From: Chitinophaga rhizophila | Lineage (GTDB): Bacteria; Bacteroidota; Bacteroidia; Chitinophagales; Chitinophagaceae | Assembly: GCF_019492185.1 (NCBI RefSeq) | Contig: NZ_JAICCF010000002.1 | Coordinates: forward strand, 62,001 to 126,000 | Length of the DNA: 64,000 nt | Reading direction: 5' to 3' | Shown here: in pieces, positions 24,360 to 33,329 of the stretch | Numbering within the stretch: position 1 is the first letter of the stretch | How the letters are laid out: every line of letters starts with the position of its first letter | Position numbers and translations under genes: made by a program | The notes under the pieces: generated by a model | Told to the model about the DNA's origin: nothing | Databases searched by the model: none | The model's input: only the letters and a program-made list of their open reading frames with translations

Positions 24360-25116
24360 TGAACTAGATAGTAAAATGCGCATTTTTGAGACGGCGCATG
24401 ATCAGACTGTATTACCAGGCATGTATATAGTAGCACGGATTGATGGCCGGGGCTTCACAAAACTTACCAAGGAGGTGCACCCATTTGAGGCGCCTTTTGA
24501 TCCGGTATTTAAAGAATATATGATTGAAACAGTTAAACACCTCATGAATTGCGGGTTTAACATTATATACGGTTATACTGAAAGCGACGAAATATCACTC
24601 CTGTTCCATTTACAGGAAGGTGCATTTGGACGTAAGCATCGTAAGTTCAACTCTATTCTCGCTGGTGAAGCAAGTGCCAAATTTTCTCTACTATTAGGTA
24701 GCCTGGCAGCATTTGACTGTCGCATCTGTGAACTGCCAAATCAGTCTCTGGTAGTTGACTATTTCAGGTGGCGAAACGAAGATGCACACCGGAACTCTCT
24801 GAATGCTCATTGCTACTGGCAGTTGCGAAAAGATAATCACACCCGCCAGACTGCTACGCAGATAATTGAAAAGATGACCACCGCTGATAAAAATGAGTTA
24901 CTATACCGTTACAATATTAACTTTAATGATTTGCCGTCCTGGCAGAAAAGAGGTATCGGTGTTTACTGGACAGAAGTAGACAAAGAAGGGCTGAATCATA
25001 AAACAGGCGAACCAGTAATTATAAAAAGAAGGCAGCTACTCATTAACGAAGCATTACCTATTAGAGACGCCTACAATACCTTCATACACCACCTGATCCT
25101 CCAAAGCGAAAGCTAA
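24349..25116 (+). CDS. Thg1-like 3'-5' nucleotidyltransferase (tRNA-His guanylyltransferase family)
   Basis: A 255-residue Thg1/TLP protein. Family motifs are clear: ARIDGRGFTKLTK with Asp32, YGYTESDEISLLF with Asp80 (the two metal-binding aspartates), RKFNSILAGEASAKF and DYFRWRNEDAHRNSLN. Thg1 adds G to the 5' end of tRNA-His; bacterial Thg1-like proteins instead repair 5'-truncated tRNAs by template-directed 3'-to-5' addition, which needs a 5'-phosphate. The coupled kinase just upstream could supply that phosphate. Bacterial tRNA-His normally has an encoded G-1, so a repair role is more likely than tRNA-His maturation. A strong terminator ends the cluster. Confidence 0.93.
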   Translation: MKFDELDSKMRIFETAHDQTVLPGMYIVARIDGRGFTKLTKEVHPFEAPFDPVFKEYMIETVKHLMNCGFNIIYGYTESDEISLLFHLQEGAFGRKHRKFNSILAGEASAKFSLLLGSLAAFDCRICELPNQSLVVDYFRWRNEDAHRNSLNAHCYWQLRKDNHTRQTATQIIEKMTTADKNELLYRYNINFNDLPSWQKRGIGVYWTEVDKEGLNHKTGEPVIIKRRQLLINEALPIRDAYNTFIHHLILQSES

Positions 25117-25122
25117 ATACAA

Positions 25123-25160
25123 AAGGGCCATGCCCTTTCTACAGAAAAGACATGGCCCTT
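25123..25160. terminator. Terminator between Thg1-like and EF-hand genes
   Basis: A 10-bp perfect stem (AAGGGCCATG / CATGGCCCTT) with an 18-base loop between convergent genes; flanking A/T bases are short. Confidence 0.8.
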
Positions 25161-25177
25161 GATAACTTCTTTATACC

Positions 25178-25891
25178 TTATTTTCCAACCGCTTCTTTCC
25201 TCTTCTCATATTGGCTCTTCCTGTAAGCACCCAGTTCGTTCTTATCGATATATGAATCTTTATTTGTATCGATTACAGCGAATTTGTCTTTCAGAATGAA
25301 TCTGCCACCCTCCTGCTTATCAGCTTCTGCCTTACTGATTTTACCATCTTTATCGGCATCCAGCTTCTGGAACAGTCCTTCTCCACGCTTATGTGTTCCG
25401 TGTGGTTGATGGCCGTTTTTCTTTCCGTAAGCAAACATCTCTTCTTTGGTAATGTATGCATCGTTATTAGCATCTATCTGACTGAACTTCTCCGTCAGGT
25501 TAAAGCGCTCATTGTTCATCTTCGCGGCTTCTGCTTTACTGATCTTACCATCCTTGTCAGTATCCAGGCGCTGGAAGAAACCTGTGTGCTTTCCGCCCGG
25601 ACGATGACCATGTCCCTTCTTCTTCCAGTAAGCCATCATTTCTTCTTTGGTGATATAGGTGTCTGCGTTGGCATCTATTTCACTGAACCTGTCAGACAAT
25701 CTGAACTTACCTTGCTCCTGCTTGTCTGCTTCTGCCTTACTGATCTTACCATCTTTATCTGTATCCAGTTTCTGGAAGATACCTTCATGTTTAGGCTTCG
25801 GCTGAGCGGCAGGCGTCTGTTCCTGAGCATAAGTGTTTACTGTAGTTAAAGCAGTAACGATTATTGCAGCTGTGAAAAATCTCCTGTTCAT
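25178..25891 (-). CDS. Secreted protein with six EF-hands
   Basis: A 237-residue exported protein (signal peptide about 1-22, ending near TYAQEQ). Six EF-hand loops follow as three pairs of about 57 residues each: DTDKDGKISKAE or DADKDGKISKAE, alternating with DANADTYITKEE, DANNDAYITKEE and DTNKDSYIDKNE. All carry the D-x-D/N-x-D/S pattern with Glu at position 12, so calcium binding is expected in the periplasm or outside. Pairs are joined by HGHRPGGKHTGFF-like Gly/His linkers. Role could be calcium buffering or structure; unknown. ATG 25891 chosen because it starts the signal peptide directly. Confidence 0.88.
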   Translation of the reverse strand: MNRRFFTAAIIVTALTTVNTYAQEQTPAAQPKPKHEGIFQKLDTDKDGKISKAEADKQEQGKFRLSDRFSEIDANADTYITKEEMMAYWKKKGHGHRPGGKHTGFFQRLDTDKDGKISKAEAAKMNNERFNLTEKFSQIDANNDAYITKEEMFAYGKKNGHQPHGTHKRGEGLFQKLDADKDGKISKAEADKQEGGRFILKDKFAVIDTNKDSYIDKNELGAYRKSQYEKRKEAVGK

Positions 25892-26139
25892 AATTGTGGG
25901 TTTTGGATTTAAAATGTTGTTAAATTCACTTTTCAGGCCTACCTGCACATGATCAATGTCTGCTGGTCTGTATTCCTGATCGTGATATACATTTGAGCTG
26001 TTATTACCCCTTAGGTTTAATGCATGGTTAGCGGTCGCCTATCGGACAGTCTACGGCTCATCCATTCCACTAACAGACGCTGAAGCAATACCATGGCAAA
26101 TTACGACAGAACAGAACGGCTATTTTCCTACAAAAATGC

Positions 26140-26177
26140 TTAACAGTATTTAACAGTGATTAGAAGTAGTTAACAGT
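26140..26177. repeat. Three TTAACAGT boxes phased by 10 and 20 bp
   Basis: TTAACAGT occurs at 26140-26147, 26150-26157 and 26170-26177, that is at one and two helical turns. The surrounding gap (25892-26226) has no gene. Such phased boxes may bind a regulator or be simple sequence; the EF-hand start is about 250 bases away on the other strand. Confidence 0.5.
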
Positions 26178-26226
26178 CAAACAGTACTATCTGCAGCAGC
26201 GGTATCGTTAAAACGGCTCTTCTCTT

Positions 26227-27831
26227 TTATTGATATTGCCGGGTGATTTTTTCTTCTGCCAGGTCCAGCAGGGCAAGGTGCTTACGTACAAGCTCCTCAC
26301 TAAATTCCTCCTTACGGTTGATCTTCTTCAACATATTACGCTGCTCGCTGATCAACGCATTGAAAACAGTACTATACCGGTGAATGGCTTCTTTCCTGTT
26401 AACGTCCGTTGCATGCGATGCTGCATACAATTGCAGGAACTCATATTCATTCTCCAGGGTTGCACGTAACTGACGCAGTAATGCATTCTCCTCCACGTCT
26501 ATCTTATACTTCTCATCCAATACCTGCAATGCTGTATAAGATAACTTCTTCCTGATCAGTGTTTCCTGCTCTACGTCAGACATCATATAGTCGCGCTCTT
26601 CCAGTTTAAGCTTACGGATCAACCAAGGCAGCGTCAATCCCTGAAAGACCAAGGTGACCAATATAACGACGAAGGTGATAAACAGAATCATATTCCGCTG
26701 TGGAAAGGCTTGTCCGTTTACTGCAATAGGAATAGACAATGCTGCTGCCAGAGACACCACTCCACGCATACCTGCCCATCCAAAGACAAAAGGCATCTTC
26801 CACCCCGGACTATTATCCGCCGTGCGGATAAACCGACTGATAAATACCGTAAATACAGAGGAGCCCAACGCACACAAGATACGGGTGACGATCACAACTA
26901 CTGAGATGAGTAATCCGTATAGTATCGCGTCGGTTACCGAACTTTCACCCAATTCTTTAATGATAACAGGCAATTCAAGGCCTATCAACATAAACACAGT
27001 CCCGTTCAGCACAAAACCTACCGTCGCCCACACATTAACACCCTGCAAACGGCTCAGGTGACTGAGGATAGATTGTTGCCTGCTCGATATAAATAATCCA
27101 CCGCTTACCACTGCCAGCACTCCGGAATAATGGAAATGCTCTGCCGCAATGTACATCGCATAAGGTGCAGCAAAGGTTAGTACGGTATCCATACTTGCTG
27201 TAGTAGGCAGCCAACGGTGAATAGCATAAAAGACCAGCGCAACGGCCAGTCCTGTAATTGTGCCCATCACAATCACCACAACAAAACTGGTTGCAGCCTC
27301 GTGAAATACAAAAGTTCCCGTCGTTACGGCCGTCAGTGCAAAACGATACACGATCAGGCTCGAAGCATCATTCATCAAACTCTCGCCTTCGATGATGGAA
27401 ACCAGCCTTTTGGGCACATCCAGTCCACGCATGATACTGGTTGCAGATACTGCATCAGGCGGAGAAATGATCCCTCCCAGCAGAAAGCCCAACGCCAGGG
27501 TAAAACCTGGAATGACACTACTGGAAAAGACAGCTATTACACAAGAGGTAATCAAAATAATAAGAAAGGCAAATGAACTGATCACCCGCCGCCATTTCCA
27601 GAACTCCTTCCACGAAGTATTCCAGGCTGCATCATATAATAATGGTGGCAGGAATATCAGAAAGATCAGATCAGGGTCAATAGCAACAGGGGGTAATCCG
27701 GGTATCATACTGATGGCCAGTCCCCCTAATACCAGCACTATCGGATAAGAAATCTTCAATCGTTGTGCCAGCATTACCAGCAGGAGGAGGACAAGGAGGA
27801 GGCTGAGGTATAAAATGAATGTAGCGTGCAT
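26227..27831 (-). CDS. Na+/H+ antiporter, CPA1 (NhaP/NHE) type
   Basis: A 534-residue membrane protein with about 12 hydrophobic helices in the first 400 residues, then a 120-residue cytoplasmic helical tail. The motif FLPPLLYDAAW and the segment GGIISPPDAVSATSIM (the antiporter GDPDAV-type ion-binding aspartate) and EGESLMNDASSLIVY are typical of CPA1 Na+/H+ exchangers. It exchanges Na+ or K+ for protons across the inner membrane, helping pH and salt balance. Start ATG at 27831. It is divergent from the GNAT-M3 gene. Confidence 0.92.
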   Translation of the reverse strand: MHATFILYLSLLLVLLLLVMLAQRLKISYPIVLVLGGLAISMIPGLPPVAIDPDLIFLIFLPPLLYDAAWNTSWKEFWKWRRVISSFAFLIILITSCVIAVFSSSVIPGFTLALGFLLGGIISPPDAVSATSIMRGLDVPKRLVSIIEGESLMNDASSLIVYRFALTAVTTGTFVFHEAATSFVVVIVMGTITGLAVALVFYAIHRWLPTTASMDTVLTFAAPYAMYIAAEHFHYSGVLAVVSGGLFISSRQQSILSHLSRLQGVNVWATVGFVLNGTVFMLIGLELPVIIKELGESSVTDAILYGLLISVVVIVTRILCALGSSVFTVFISRFIRTADNSPGWKMPFVFGWAGMRGVVSLAAALSIPIAVNGQAFPQRNMILFITFVVILVTLVFQGLTLPWLIRKLKLEERDYMMSDVEQETLIRKKLSYTALQVLDEKYKIDVEENALLRQLRATLENEYEFLQLYAASHATDVNRKEAIHRYSTVFNALISEQRNMLKKINRKEEFSEELVRKHLALLDLAEEKITRQYQ

Positions 27832-27919
27832 AATCGAAAATTACTAAGAATTGAGAATTAAATACGAAGTTTTGCTAAGCGCATGACTTACAGGAGATGG
27901 CGTACCAATGGAAATTGAC

Positions 27920-27927
27920 TACTTTTG
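27920..27927 (+). promoter_or_regulatory. -7 promoter box TACTTTTG for the GNAT-M3 gene
   Basis: TACTTTTG matches TAnnTTTG and lies 25 bases before the ATG at 27953; no -33 TTTG is seen. Confidence 0.5.
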
Positions 27928-27952
27928 AAACAGAACATTAACTGCCGAAGAT

Positions 27953-30484
27953 ATGCAAGTGATTAACGCAAATGATATTACGATAAGAACAGCACTAAAA
28001 ACCGGTGACCTGGGATATGTGGCATATATGCATGGCGACATCTACGGCCGTGAACTGGGATATGGATTCAATTTCGAGCGTTATGTGCTGGAAGGACTAC
28101 TTGAGTTTTCCCGGCAATATGACACAGCCAAAGACCGTGTATGGATCTGCGAATATAATGGACGTATGGTAGGGTTCCTTATGGCGCTGAGCCGTGGTAA
28201 AACCGTACAACTCAGATACTTCATTATAGATCCTGCATTTCGCGGATATGGACTCGGAAAAAGACTGATGGATCATTTCATGTCGTTCATGGATGAACGC
28301 GGGTTCGATAATGCTTACCTGTGGACAACCAATCAGCAGGACACCGCTGTGTCCTTATATGCAAGACATGGCTTTGTACTTACCGAAGAGAAAGATAGTC
28401 AGGCATTTGACATCCCACTAACGGAAAAAAGATACGACCTTTTCAGAACGCCCAACCCTTTACTGGAAGTGTATGATACGCCGTATGGACTACCACCGTT
28501 TGAACGCATCGTACCGGCCAGATACCTGCCCGCTTTTGAGGCTGCCATGCAGGAACATCGCGCAAATATCAATAAGATTACCACCCTGACAACACCTCCG
28601 TCTTTTGCTGATACGATGGAAGCCTTTGAAAAAAGCGGTAAACTACTGCGCAGTGTGAATGCGGTATTTGCTAACCTGACATCGGCCAACACCTCTGCTG
28701 AACTGGAAAATATCTCCCGGCAGCTGGCTCCCGTGCTCGCGAAACATAGTGATGACATCTACCTGGATGCTACATTATTCAACCGGATAAAAGCGTTGTA
28801 CGAAAAACAAGGTACACTACAGCTTACCGGCGAACAAGCCAAACTACTGGAAAAGACCTATAAAGACTTTGTAAGAAGCGGTGCAAACCTGGATGCTGCC
28901 AGCCAGGAACGACTCAGGGAGATCAATAAACAGCTGTCATTGCTCACCGTTCGTTTCGGACAACACCTCCTGGCAGAGACCAATCATTACGAACTAATGG
29001 TTACGGATGAAAAAGACCTGGCAGGACTACACGCTTCACTGATCGAGGCTGCGGCGCTGTCTGCAAAAGCAGCTGGCAAATCAGGAGGCTGGCGGTTTAC
29101 CTTACATAATGCCAGCGTAATGCCTTTCCTTCAATATGCAGACAACAGGGCGCTACGTGAGGAGATCTACACCGCATATGTTAACCGCTGTAATCATAAT
29201 GACGATAGGGATAACAAAGCCATCGTCACACAACTGGCGGCTTTGAGAGCAGAAAAAGCTGCGCTGCTGGGATATACCTCTCATGCTGATTACATCCTGG
29301 AAGAGAATATGGCAAAGACGCCTGCCAAGGCAAACGAACTGCTGCAACAACTCTGGAAAGCTGCACTACCTGTAGCCACACAGGAAGCAGCTGCCATGCA
29401 GGCCATCATGGACAGGGAAGGAAATAATGATAAACTGGCAGCATGGGATTGGTTCTATTACGCGGATAAAGTCAGAAAAGAGAAATATAGCTACGATGCT
29501 GAAGCTTTACGCCCCTACTTCAAACTGGAAAATGTAAGGGACGGACTGTTTTTCACCGCCAAACAACTATACGGCCTGAACTTTCAACTGCTGGAAGGCG
29601 TACCTGTTTATCATGAAGAGGTCTCGGCGTATGAAGTGACAGGAGCTGACGGACAACTGGTCGGATTACTGTACCTGGATTTCCACCCGCGCAGCTCAAA
29701 ACGCGGTGGTGCCTGGATGACCTCCTACCGCAAACAGGCAGTTAATGAACAGGGAAGAGTCGCACCAATTATCTCTATCGTGTGTAACTTCTCCCGGCCT
29801 ACAGCAACACAACCTGCCCTGCTTACGCCGGATGAGGCAGAAACCTTCTTTCACGAAGCAGGACATGCTTTGCATGGTCTGCTGTCGGATGTAACTTATG
29901 AGACACTGTCAGGTACTGCAGTACCAAGAGATTTCGTAGAACTGCCTTCGCAGGTAATGGAACACTGGGCATTTGAACCGGAAGTGCTCGCGCAATATGC
30001 ACGACATTATGAAACAGGAGAACTGATCCCGCCAGCACTTGTAGATAAGATGAAAGCAGCCTCTAAATTCAATCAGGGATTCGCCACGGTAGAATATCTC
30101 GCTGCTTCTTTACTGGATATGGCTTATCATACTTTGCCGGCTGGCAACAATGTAGCCCCGTTGGAGTTTGAAAAGGAACAGATGGACAGAATAGGACTGT
30201 TGCCTGAGATCGCACCGAGGTACCGGAGTACCTATTTCCAGCATATCTTCTCGGGAGGTTATTCCGCAGGCTACTACAGTTATATCTGGTCAGAAGTGCT
30301 GGATAGCGATGCCTTCGCTGCCTTCAAAGAAGCAGGTAATATATTTGATGCTGCTACCGCTACCGCTTTCCGTAAGAATATATTGGAAAAAGGAGGTACA
30401 GAAGAACCAATGGTACTCTATAAAGCTTTCCGCAAAAGAGAACCTGATGTGAAATATTTGCTCCAACACAGGGGGCTGGAATAA
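27953..30484 (+). CDS. GNAT acetyltransferase fused to an M3-family zinc dipeptidyl carboxypeptidase
   Basis: An 843-residue cytoplasmic protein without signal peptide. Residues 1-160 are a GNAT domain (FRGYGLGKRLMDHFM acetyl-CoA loop, YARHGFVL near the end). From about 170 (NPLLEVYDTPYGLPPF) the sequence is an M3 peptidase like Dcp, with the zinc motif FHEAGH, ligands His634 and His638 and catalytic Glu635, and the third ligand Glu in the following VELPSQVMEHW region. M3 enzymes cut small peptides or C-terminal dipeptides. The normal M3 length of about 680 is present after the GNAT. The two parts form one uninterrupted frame. Acetylation of peptides or N-termini before cleavage is one guess. 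Confidence 0.9.
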   Translation: MQVINANDITIRTALKTGDLGYVAYMHGDIYGRELGYGFNFERYVLEGLLEFSRQYDTAKDRVWICEYNGRMVGFLMALSRGKTVQLRYFIIDPAFRGYGLGKRLMDHFMSFMDERGFDNAYLWTTNQQDTAVSLYARHGFVLTEEKDSQAFDIPLTEKRYDLFRTPNPLLEVYDTPYGLPPFERIVPARYLPAFEAAMQEHRANINKITTLTTPPSFADTMEAFEKSGKLLRSVNAVFANLTSANTSAELENISRQLAPVLAKHSDDIYLDATLFNRIKALYEKQGTLQLTGEQAKLLEKTYKDFVRSGANLDAASQERLREINKQLSLLTVRFGQHLLAETNHYELMVTDEKDLAGLHASLIEAAALSAKAAGKSGGWRFTLHNASVMPFLQYADNRALREEIYTAYVNRCNHNDDRDNKAIVTQLAALRAEKAALLGYTSHADYILEENMAKTPAKANELLQQLWKAALPVATQEAAAMQAIMDREGNNDKLAAWDWFYYADKVRKEKYSYDAEALRPYFKLENVRDGLFFTAKQLYGLNFQLLEGVPVYHEEVSAYEVTGADGQLVGLLYLDFHPRSSKRGGAWMTSYRKQAVNEQGRVAPIISIVCNFSRPTATQPALLTPDEAETFFHEAGHALHGLLSDVTYETLSGTAVPRDFVELPSQVMEHWAFEPEVLAQYARHYETGELIPPALVDKMKAASKFNQGFATVEYLAASLLDMAYHTLPAGNNVAPLEFEKEQMDRIGLLPEIAPRYRSTYFQHIFSGGYSAGYYSYIWSEVLDSDAFAAFKEAGNIFDAATATAFRKNILEKGGTEEPMVLYKAFRKREPDVKYLLQHRGLE

Positions 30485-30493
30485 TATATTCCG

Positions 30494-30528
30494 GTAACCG
30501 GTAATGGCTGCAGGCTGTTACCGGTTAC
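30494..30528. terminator. Hairpin between convergent M3 and CHU_C genes
   Basis: An 11-bp perfect stem (GTAACCGGTAA / TTACCGGTTAC) with a 13-base loop. It overlaps the stop codon of the CHU_C gene on the other strand. Confidence 0.75.
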
Positions 30529-31796
30529 TTTACTATCAATACGCTACCTGTTTGTTTCACAGGCTGCTGTCTGCCATCCGTATACGTCGTCATCCACAGG
30601 TAAGCGCCGGGCGGCAACGGCTGACCTTTATAATCTCCCTTCCATCCTGCCTTGATGTCGTTGGTTGTATACAGTAACTCTCCCCAGCGATTAAACACAG
30701 ACATCCTGAAATCTGTGATCTTGTCGAATACTTTTACACGAAATATATCATTAACACCATCGCCGTCAGGACTGAAAGCATTCGGCACGTAGATAGCACA
30801 GGAGTGCGTCGCTGCAGGCACTTCCACACTTCCTTCCAGCACACAATCCTGGGCATCGGCAATATGGTATCTGTATACCCCGCCATTCAGGTTATACATC
30901 ACACTGTCAGTCTGCGACATCAATCCGGTTAATGAATAACTATATGGCGGTACCCCACCGTTGACAGCAAAGGCAATCTGTGCATCATTAGCACCAGCGC
31001 AACTCATGGCTGTTATCAAGGTATTATCAAGCGTAAACAAGGGCGGATCAGGTATCAGCAGGTTCTCAAGTGTATCCAGACAGCCCTTTGCATCTTTGAC
31101 AATGATATTATATGTGCCTGCGTGCAAATCGTCAAATTCAGGCGAGACCTTCACTGTTGGACTACCACTTAACAAATATTCGTAAGGCCCTACTCCGCCT
31201 TCAGTACGCAGGATGATCTTATTCAGCGCTTCGCCGGTACAGCCTTTCACTTCGATAGCAGCGTTACCATTAAATTCAGTATCATGCACTATAATGGTGT
31301 CGCGCACACGCACTCCGTTAGCGGCCTGCGTAACCAGGATATATTGTCCGGCGCTGATACCATCCAGCACATTGCCAGTGCGACCTACCGTTTCCCACTC
31401 AAAAGTAAATGGCGGATAGCTACCAGTAGCACTGGCTGTGATGCGACCGTTACTCATTCCCTGGCAACCTGGTTCTACCTTGTAAGTTACAAGCGGTAAT
31501 TCGCGGAGCGTGTCCGACAGATTATCCAGTGCAAGCGCTATCCCAAATTCATTGTTACAGGCAATACGCACATCTCCTCCTAATACTATGTAAGGATAGT
31601 CTGCATGAGGTGTAAACTCTGCCGTAAAGCGCTGCCACGTCACATTATAGAAGGGGCCGGATTGCCAGAGTAGTTCAAGTGTATCTGTGAGCGTTATACC
31701 TCCGTAGATAGCCAGCGCACCGTAGCAGGTGGCAGAGTCATACCCGCGTTCGAAAGACAGATCCATCGACAGCCGGTATTTCCTTCCCTCCAGCAA
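30525..31796 (-). CDS. SprB-like repeat protein with T9SS type B C-terminal domain (CHU_C)
   Basis: The first canonical start in frame is TTG 31796, giving 423 residues; the true protein is almost certainly longer (see next entry). Visible are a carbohydrate-binding-like beta domain, two or three SprB-type modules of about 80 residues (GCQGMSNGRITASATG, GCTGEALNKIILRTEGG, SCAGANDAQIAFAVNGG), and a C-terminal CHU_C domain of about 90 residues (NAFSPDGDGVNDIFRV, FNRWGELLY, PPGAYLWMTTY). CHU_C is the type B type-IX-secretion and sorting signal used by surface and gliding proteins. Outer surface location is expected. Ligand unknown. Confidence 0.85.
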   Translation of the reverse strand: MLEGRKYRLSMDLSFERGYDSATCYGALAIYGGITLTDTLELLWQSGPFYNVTWQRFTAEFTPHADYPYIVLGGDVRIACNNEFGIALALDNLSDTLRELPLVTYKVEPGCQGMSNGRITASATGSYPPFTFEWETVGRTGNVLDGISAGQYILVTQAANGVRVRDTIIVHDTEFNGNAAIEVKGCTGEALNKIILRTEGGVGPYEYLLSGSPTVKVSPEFDDLHAGTYNIIVKDAKGCLDTLENLLIPDPPLFTLDNTLITAMSCAGANDAQIAFAVNGGVPPYSYSLTGLMSQTDSVMYNLNGGVYRYHIADAQDCVLEGSVEVPAATHSCAIYVPNAFSPDGDGVNDIFRVKVFDKITDFRMSVFNRWGELLYTTNDIKAGWKGDYKGQPLPPGAYLWMTTYTDGRQQPVKQTGSVLIVK

Positions 31797-32159
31797 ATCG
31801 GTATTTAGTTTCTGAGCAATTGCTTCCAGCCAATGGGATCCACCTCTGAAACCAACATAGGTCTCACCATGAGAAGCAGGCGCATATACACCTGTTATTC
31901 CCGGCTGTATATCGGGCGTGGAAGAGACAACGAGCCATTGTCCCGGTGCACGGTATTGGGCAGGTACCCCTTCCAGGGATGGATTACGGATATTGATATC
32001 CTGTGCATACAGTGCCGGCAGGTATAAAAACAGGAGTTGGACAAGCAGCAGGATACGGGTTACCGCTCGGAAGCTGCCGATAAGGAGGTATGCAGGATAT
32101 TGTTTATCAATTACTATTGCAGTCAGAATAAAGGGTTGGAGAAAATCACTCTCGTCGCA
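31797..32159 (-). other. In-frame 5' extension with signal peptide but no canonical start codon
   Basis: The frame of the CHU_C protein stays open to 32159, where an upstream TAG ends it. It encodes a convincing export signal (RILLLVQLLFLYLPALYAQD) and secreted beta sequence leading straight into the annotated part, yet it contains no ATG, GTG or TTG. A -7-like TAGTTTTG lies upstream on the minus strand near 32177-32184, with ATG 32160 in another frame giving only a four-codon peptide. So either a rare start codon (such as ATT or ATA), a start mutation, or a frameshift near the N-terminus. Confidence 0.65.
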
Positions 32160-32225
32160 TGATTCACACTATCTGCAAAACTAGCATTAATTGATATTTT
32201 TTCATAATAACTTCTACAGCAATAC

Positions 32226-32822
32226 TCACAGTCTTTTGAGTAGATTTTCCCTGACGGAGCCTTCCCATTCATCCTTCAGGATGCTCAGTACGATGCTGCT
32301 TCGGCGGGTGCCGTCTGCATTGGTAGCGCAACTGCGAAGAATGCCTTCTACCGTACAGCCAATACTTTTCATTGCAGCGATGCTCTTTTCGTTGGTGTGC
32401 GCTGCGCGAAATTCTACGCGTTCCATACCCATTCTTTCAAACGCGTATTGCAGCAGCAGGAATTTACAGTGTTTATTCAACCCTGTTCCCTGAAAATCTT
32501 TGCCATACCACGTGTACCCTAATTGTAACATCTTGTTCTTCAGCTGTATATCATAAAAACGGGTACTTCCCGCATAAAGTTGCAGCTGTTTGTCAAATAC
32601 AATAAAGGGATATTCCTTTCCCTCATTACGTGCTTCAACAGCGAATCTGATGTATTCCCGCATGCCGCCGGGGCCTACCGGGGGTACGACAGAAAACTTC
32701 CAGATGTCTGGTTCCGTTTGTGTAAATGGTATAAGATGTTCATCATCAGCCAGTACAAGTGGACGTAGGATAACTCTTTCATCTTCAAGTACTACGTTGT
32801 CTGAGAAATTAAACCGGGTCAT
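32226..32822 (-). CDS. RimJ/RimL-type GNAT acetyltransferase
   Basis: A 198-residue GNAT of the RimJ/RimL branch, starting LEDERVILRPLVLADDEHLIPF and containing LGYTWYGKDFQGTGLNKHCKFLLLQYAF and ERVEFRAAHTNEKSIAAMKSIGCTVEGILR, the typical acetyl-CoA and C-terminal segments. These enzymes acetylate protein N-termini or small molecules; target unknown. I chose ATG 32822 since an earlier ATG (32861) lies upstream of, and its frame runs through, the promoter -7 box at 32849-32856. Confidence 0.88.
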   Translation of the reverse strand: MTRFNFSDNVVLEDERVILRPLVLADDEHLIPFTQTEPDIWKFSVVPPVGPGGMREYIRFAVEARNEGKEYPFIVFDKQLQLYAGSTRFYDIQLKNKMLQLGYTWYGKDFQGTGLNKHCKFLLLQYAFERMGMERVEFRAAHTNEKSIAAMKSIGCTVEGILRSCATNADGTRRSSIVLSILKDEWEGSVRENLLKRL

Positions 32823-32848
32823 AATATGGCTTTTCGGGTATGTGCACA

Positions 32849-32856
32849 CAAATATA
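32849..32856 (-). promoter_or_regulatory. -7 promoter box TATATTTG for the RimJ/RimL-like gene
   Basis: On the minus strand TATATTTG matches the phylum's consensus, 26 bases before ATG 32822. Confidence 0.6.
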
Positions 32857-33030
32857 GGCATTCCGCGTAGTCATACACCTGGAATTGCAGGCCTGCAGAA
32901 CTTCCATTGCTGAAACTGGTTTGCGCTATCGCCGGACGGCCTCCTGGCAGATTCATTCAGAAAACCCGGACAGCCCGCGTGCGTTTTTTGGTTTGTTAAG
33001 GGTTAATGTTTCATTCCATCCTATCTAAAT

Positions 33031-33091
33031 AAGGGCACTTAAAGGGCACCTCAATATCCCAGGGATATTGAAGTGCCCTTTAAGTGCCCTT
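33031..33091. repeat. 61-bp near-perfect palindrome
   Basis: Arms 33031-33060 and 33062-33091 are complementary over 30 bases with one mismatch (a G-T wobble in RNA), around one central base. The arm itself repeats AAGGGCAC twice. It lies between two leftward genes: about 210 bases upstream of the GNAT gene and about 590 bases beyond the end of the YfhO gene. It is longer than any terminator in the window and has no T run on the minus strand; its role is unknown. Confidence 0.85.
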
Positions 33092-33329
33092 TTGGTACCT
33101 GGTTAATGTAAAAGATAAACCGGGATCAGATCGAGGGCTGTAGAAGGATGGGCCTACCACAGGACAGATAACTAACTCACTGGCGGTCAGCTGAATGTGA
33201 TAATTGTTGATTTACCGGGAAAGGAATTGAAATGAGGGTGAATGTCTAAAGAAAACAGCGGCTATAATTGAGGTAATACTAAGCTTGCCTTATAACATAT
33301 GAACAATATTACTTATGGGTTATTTAAAC

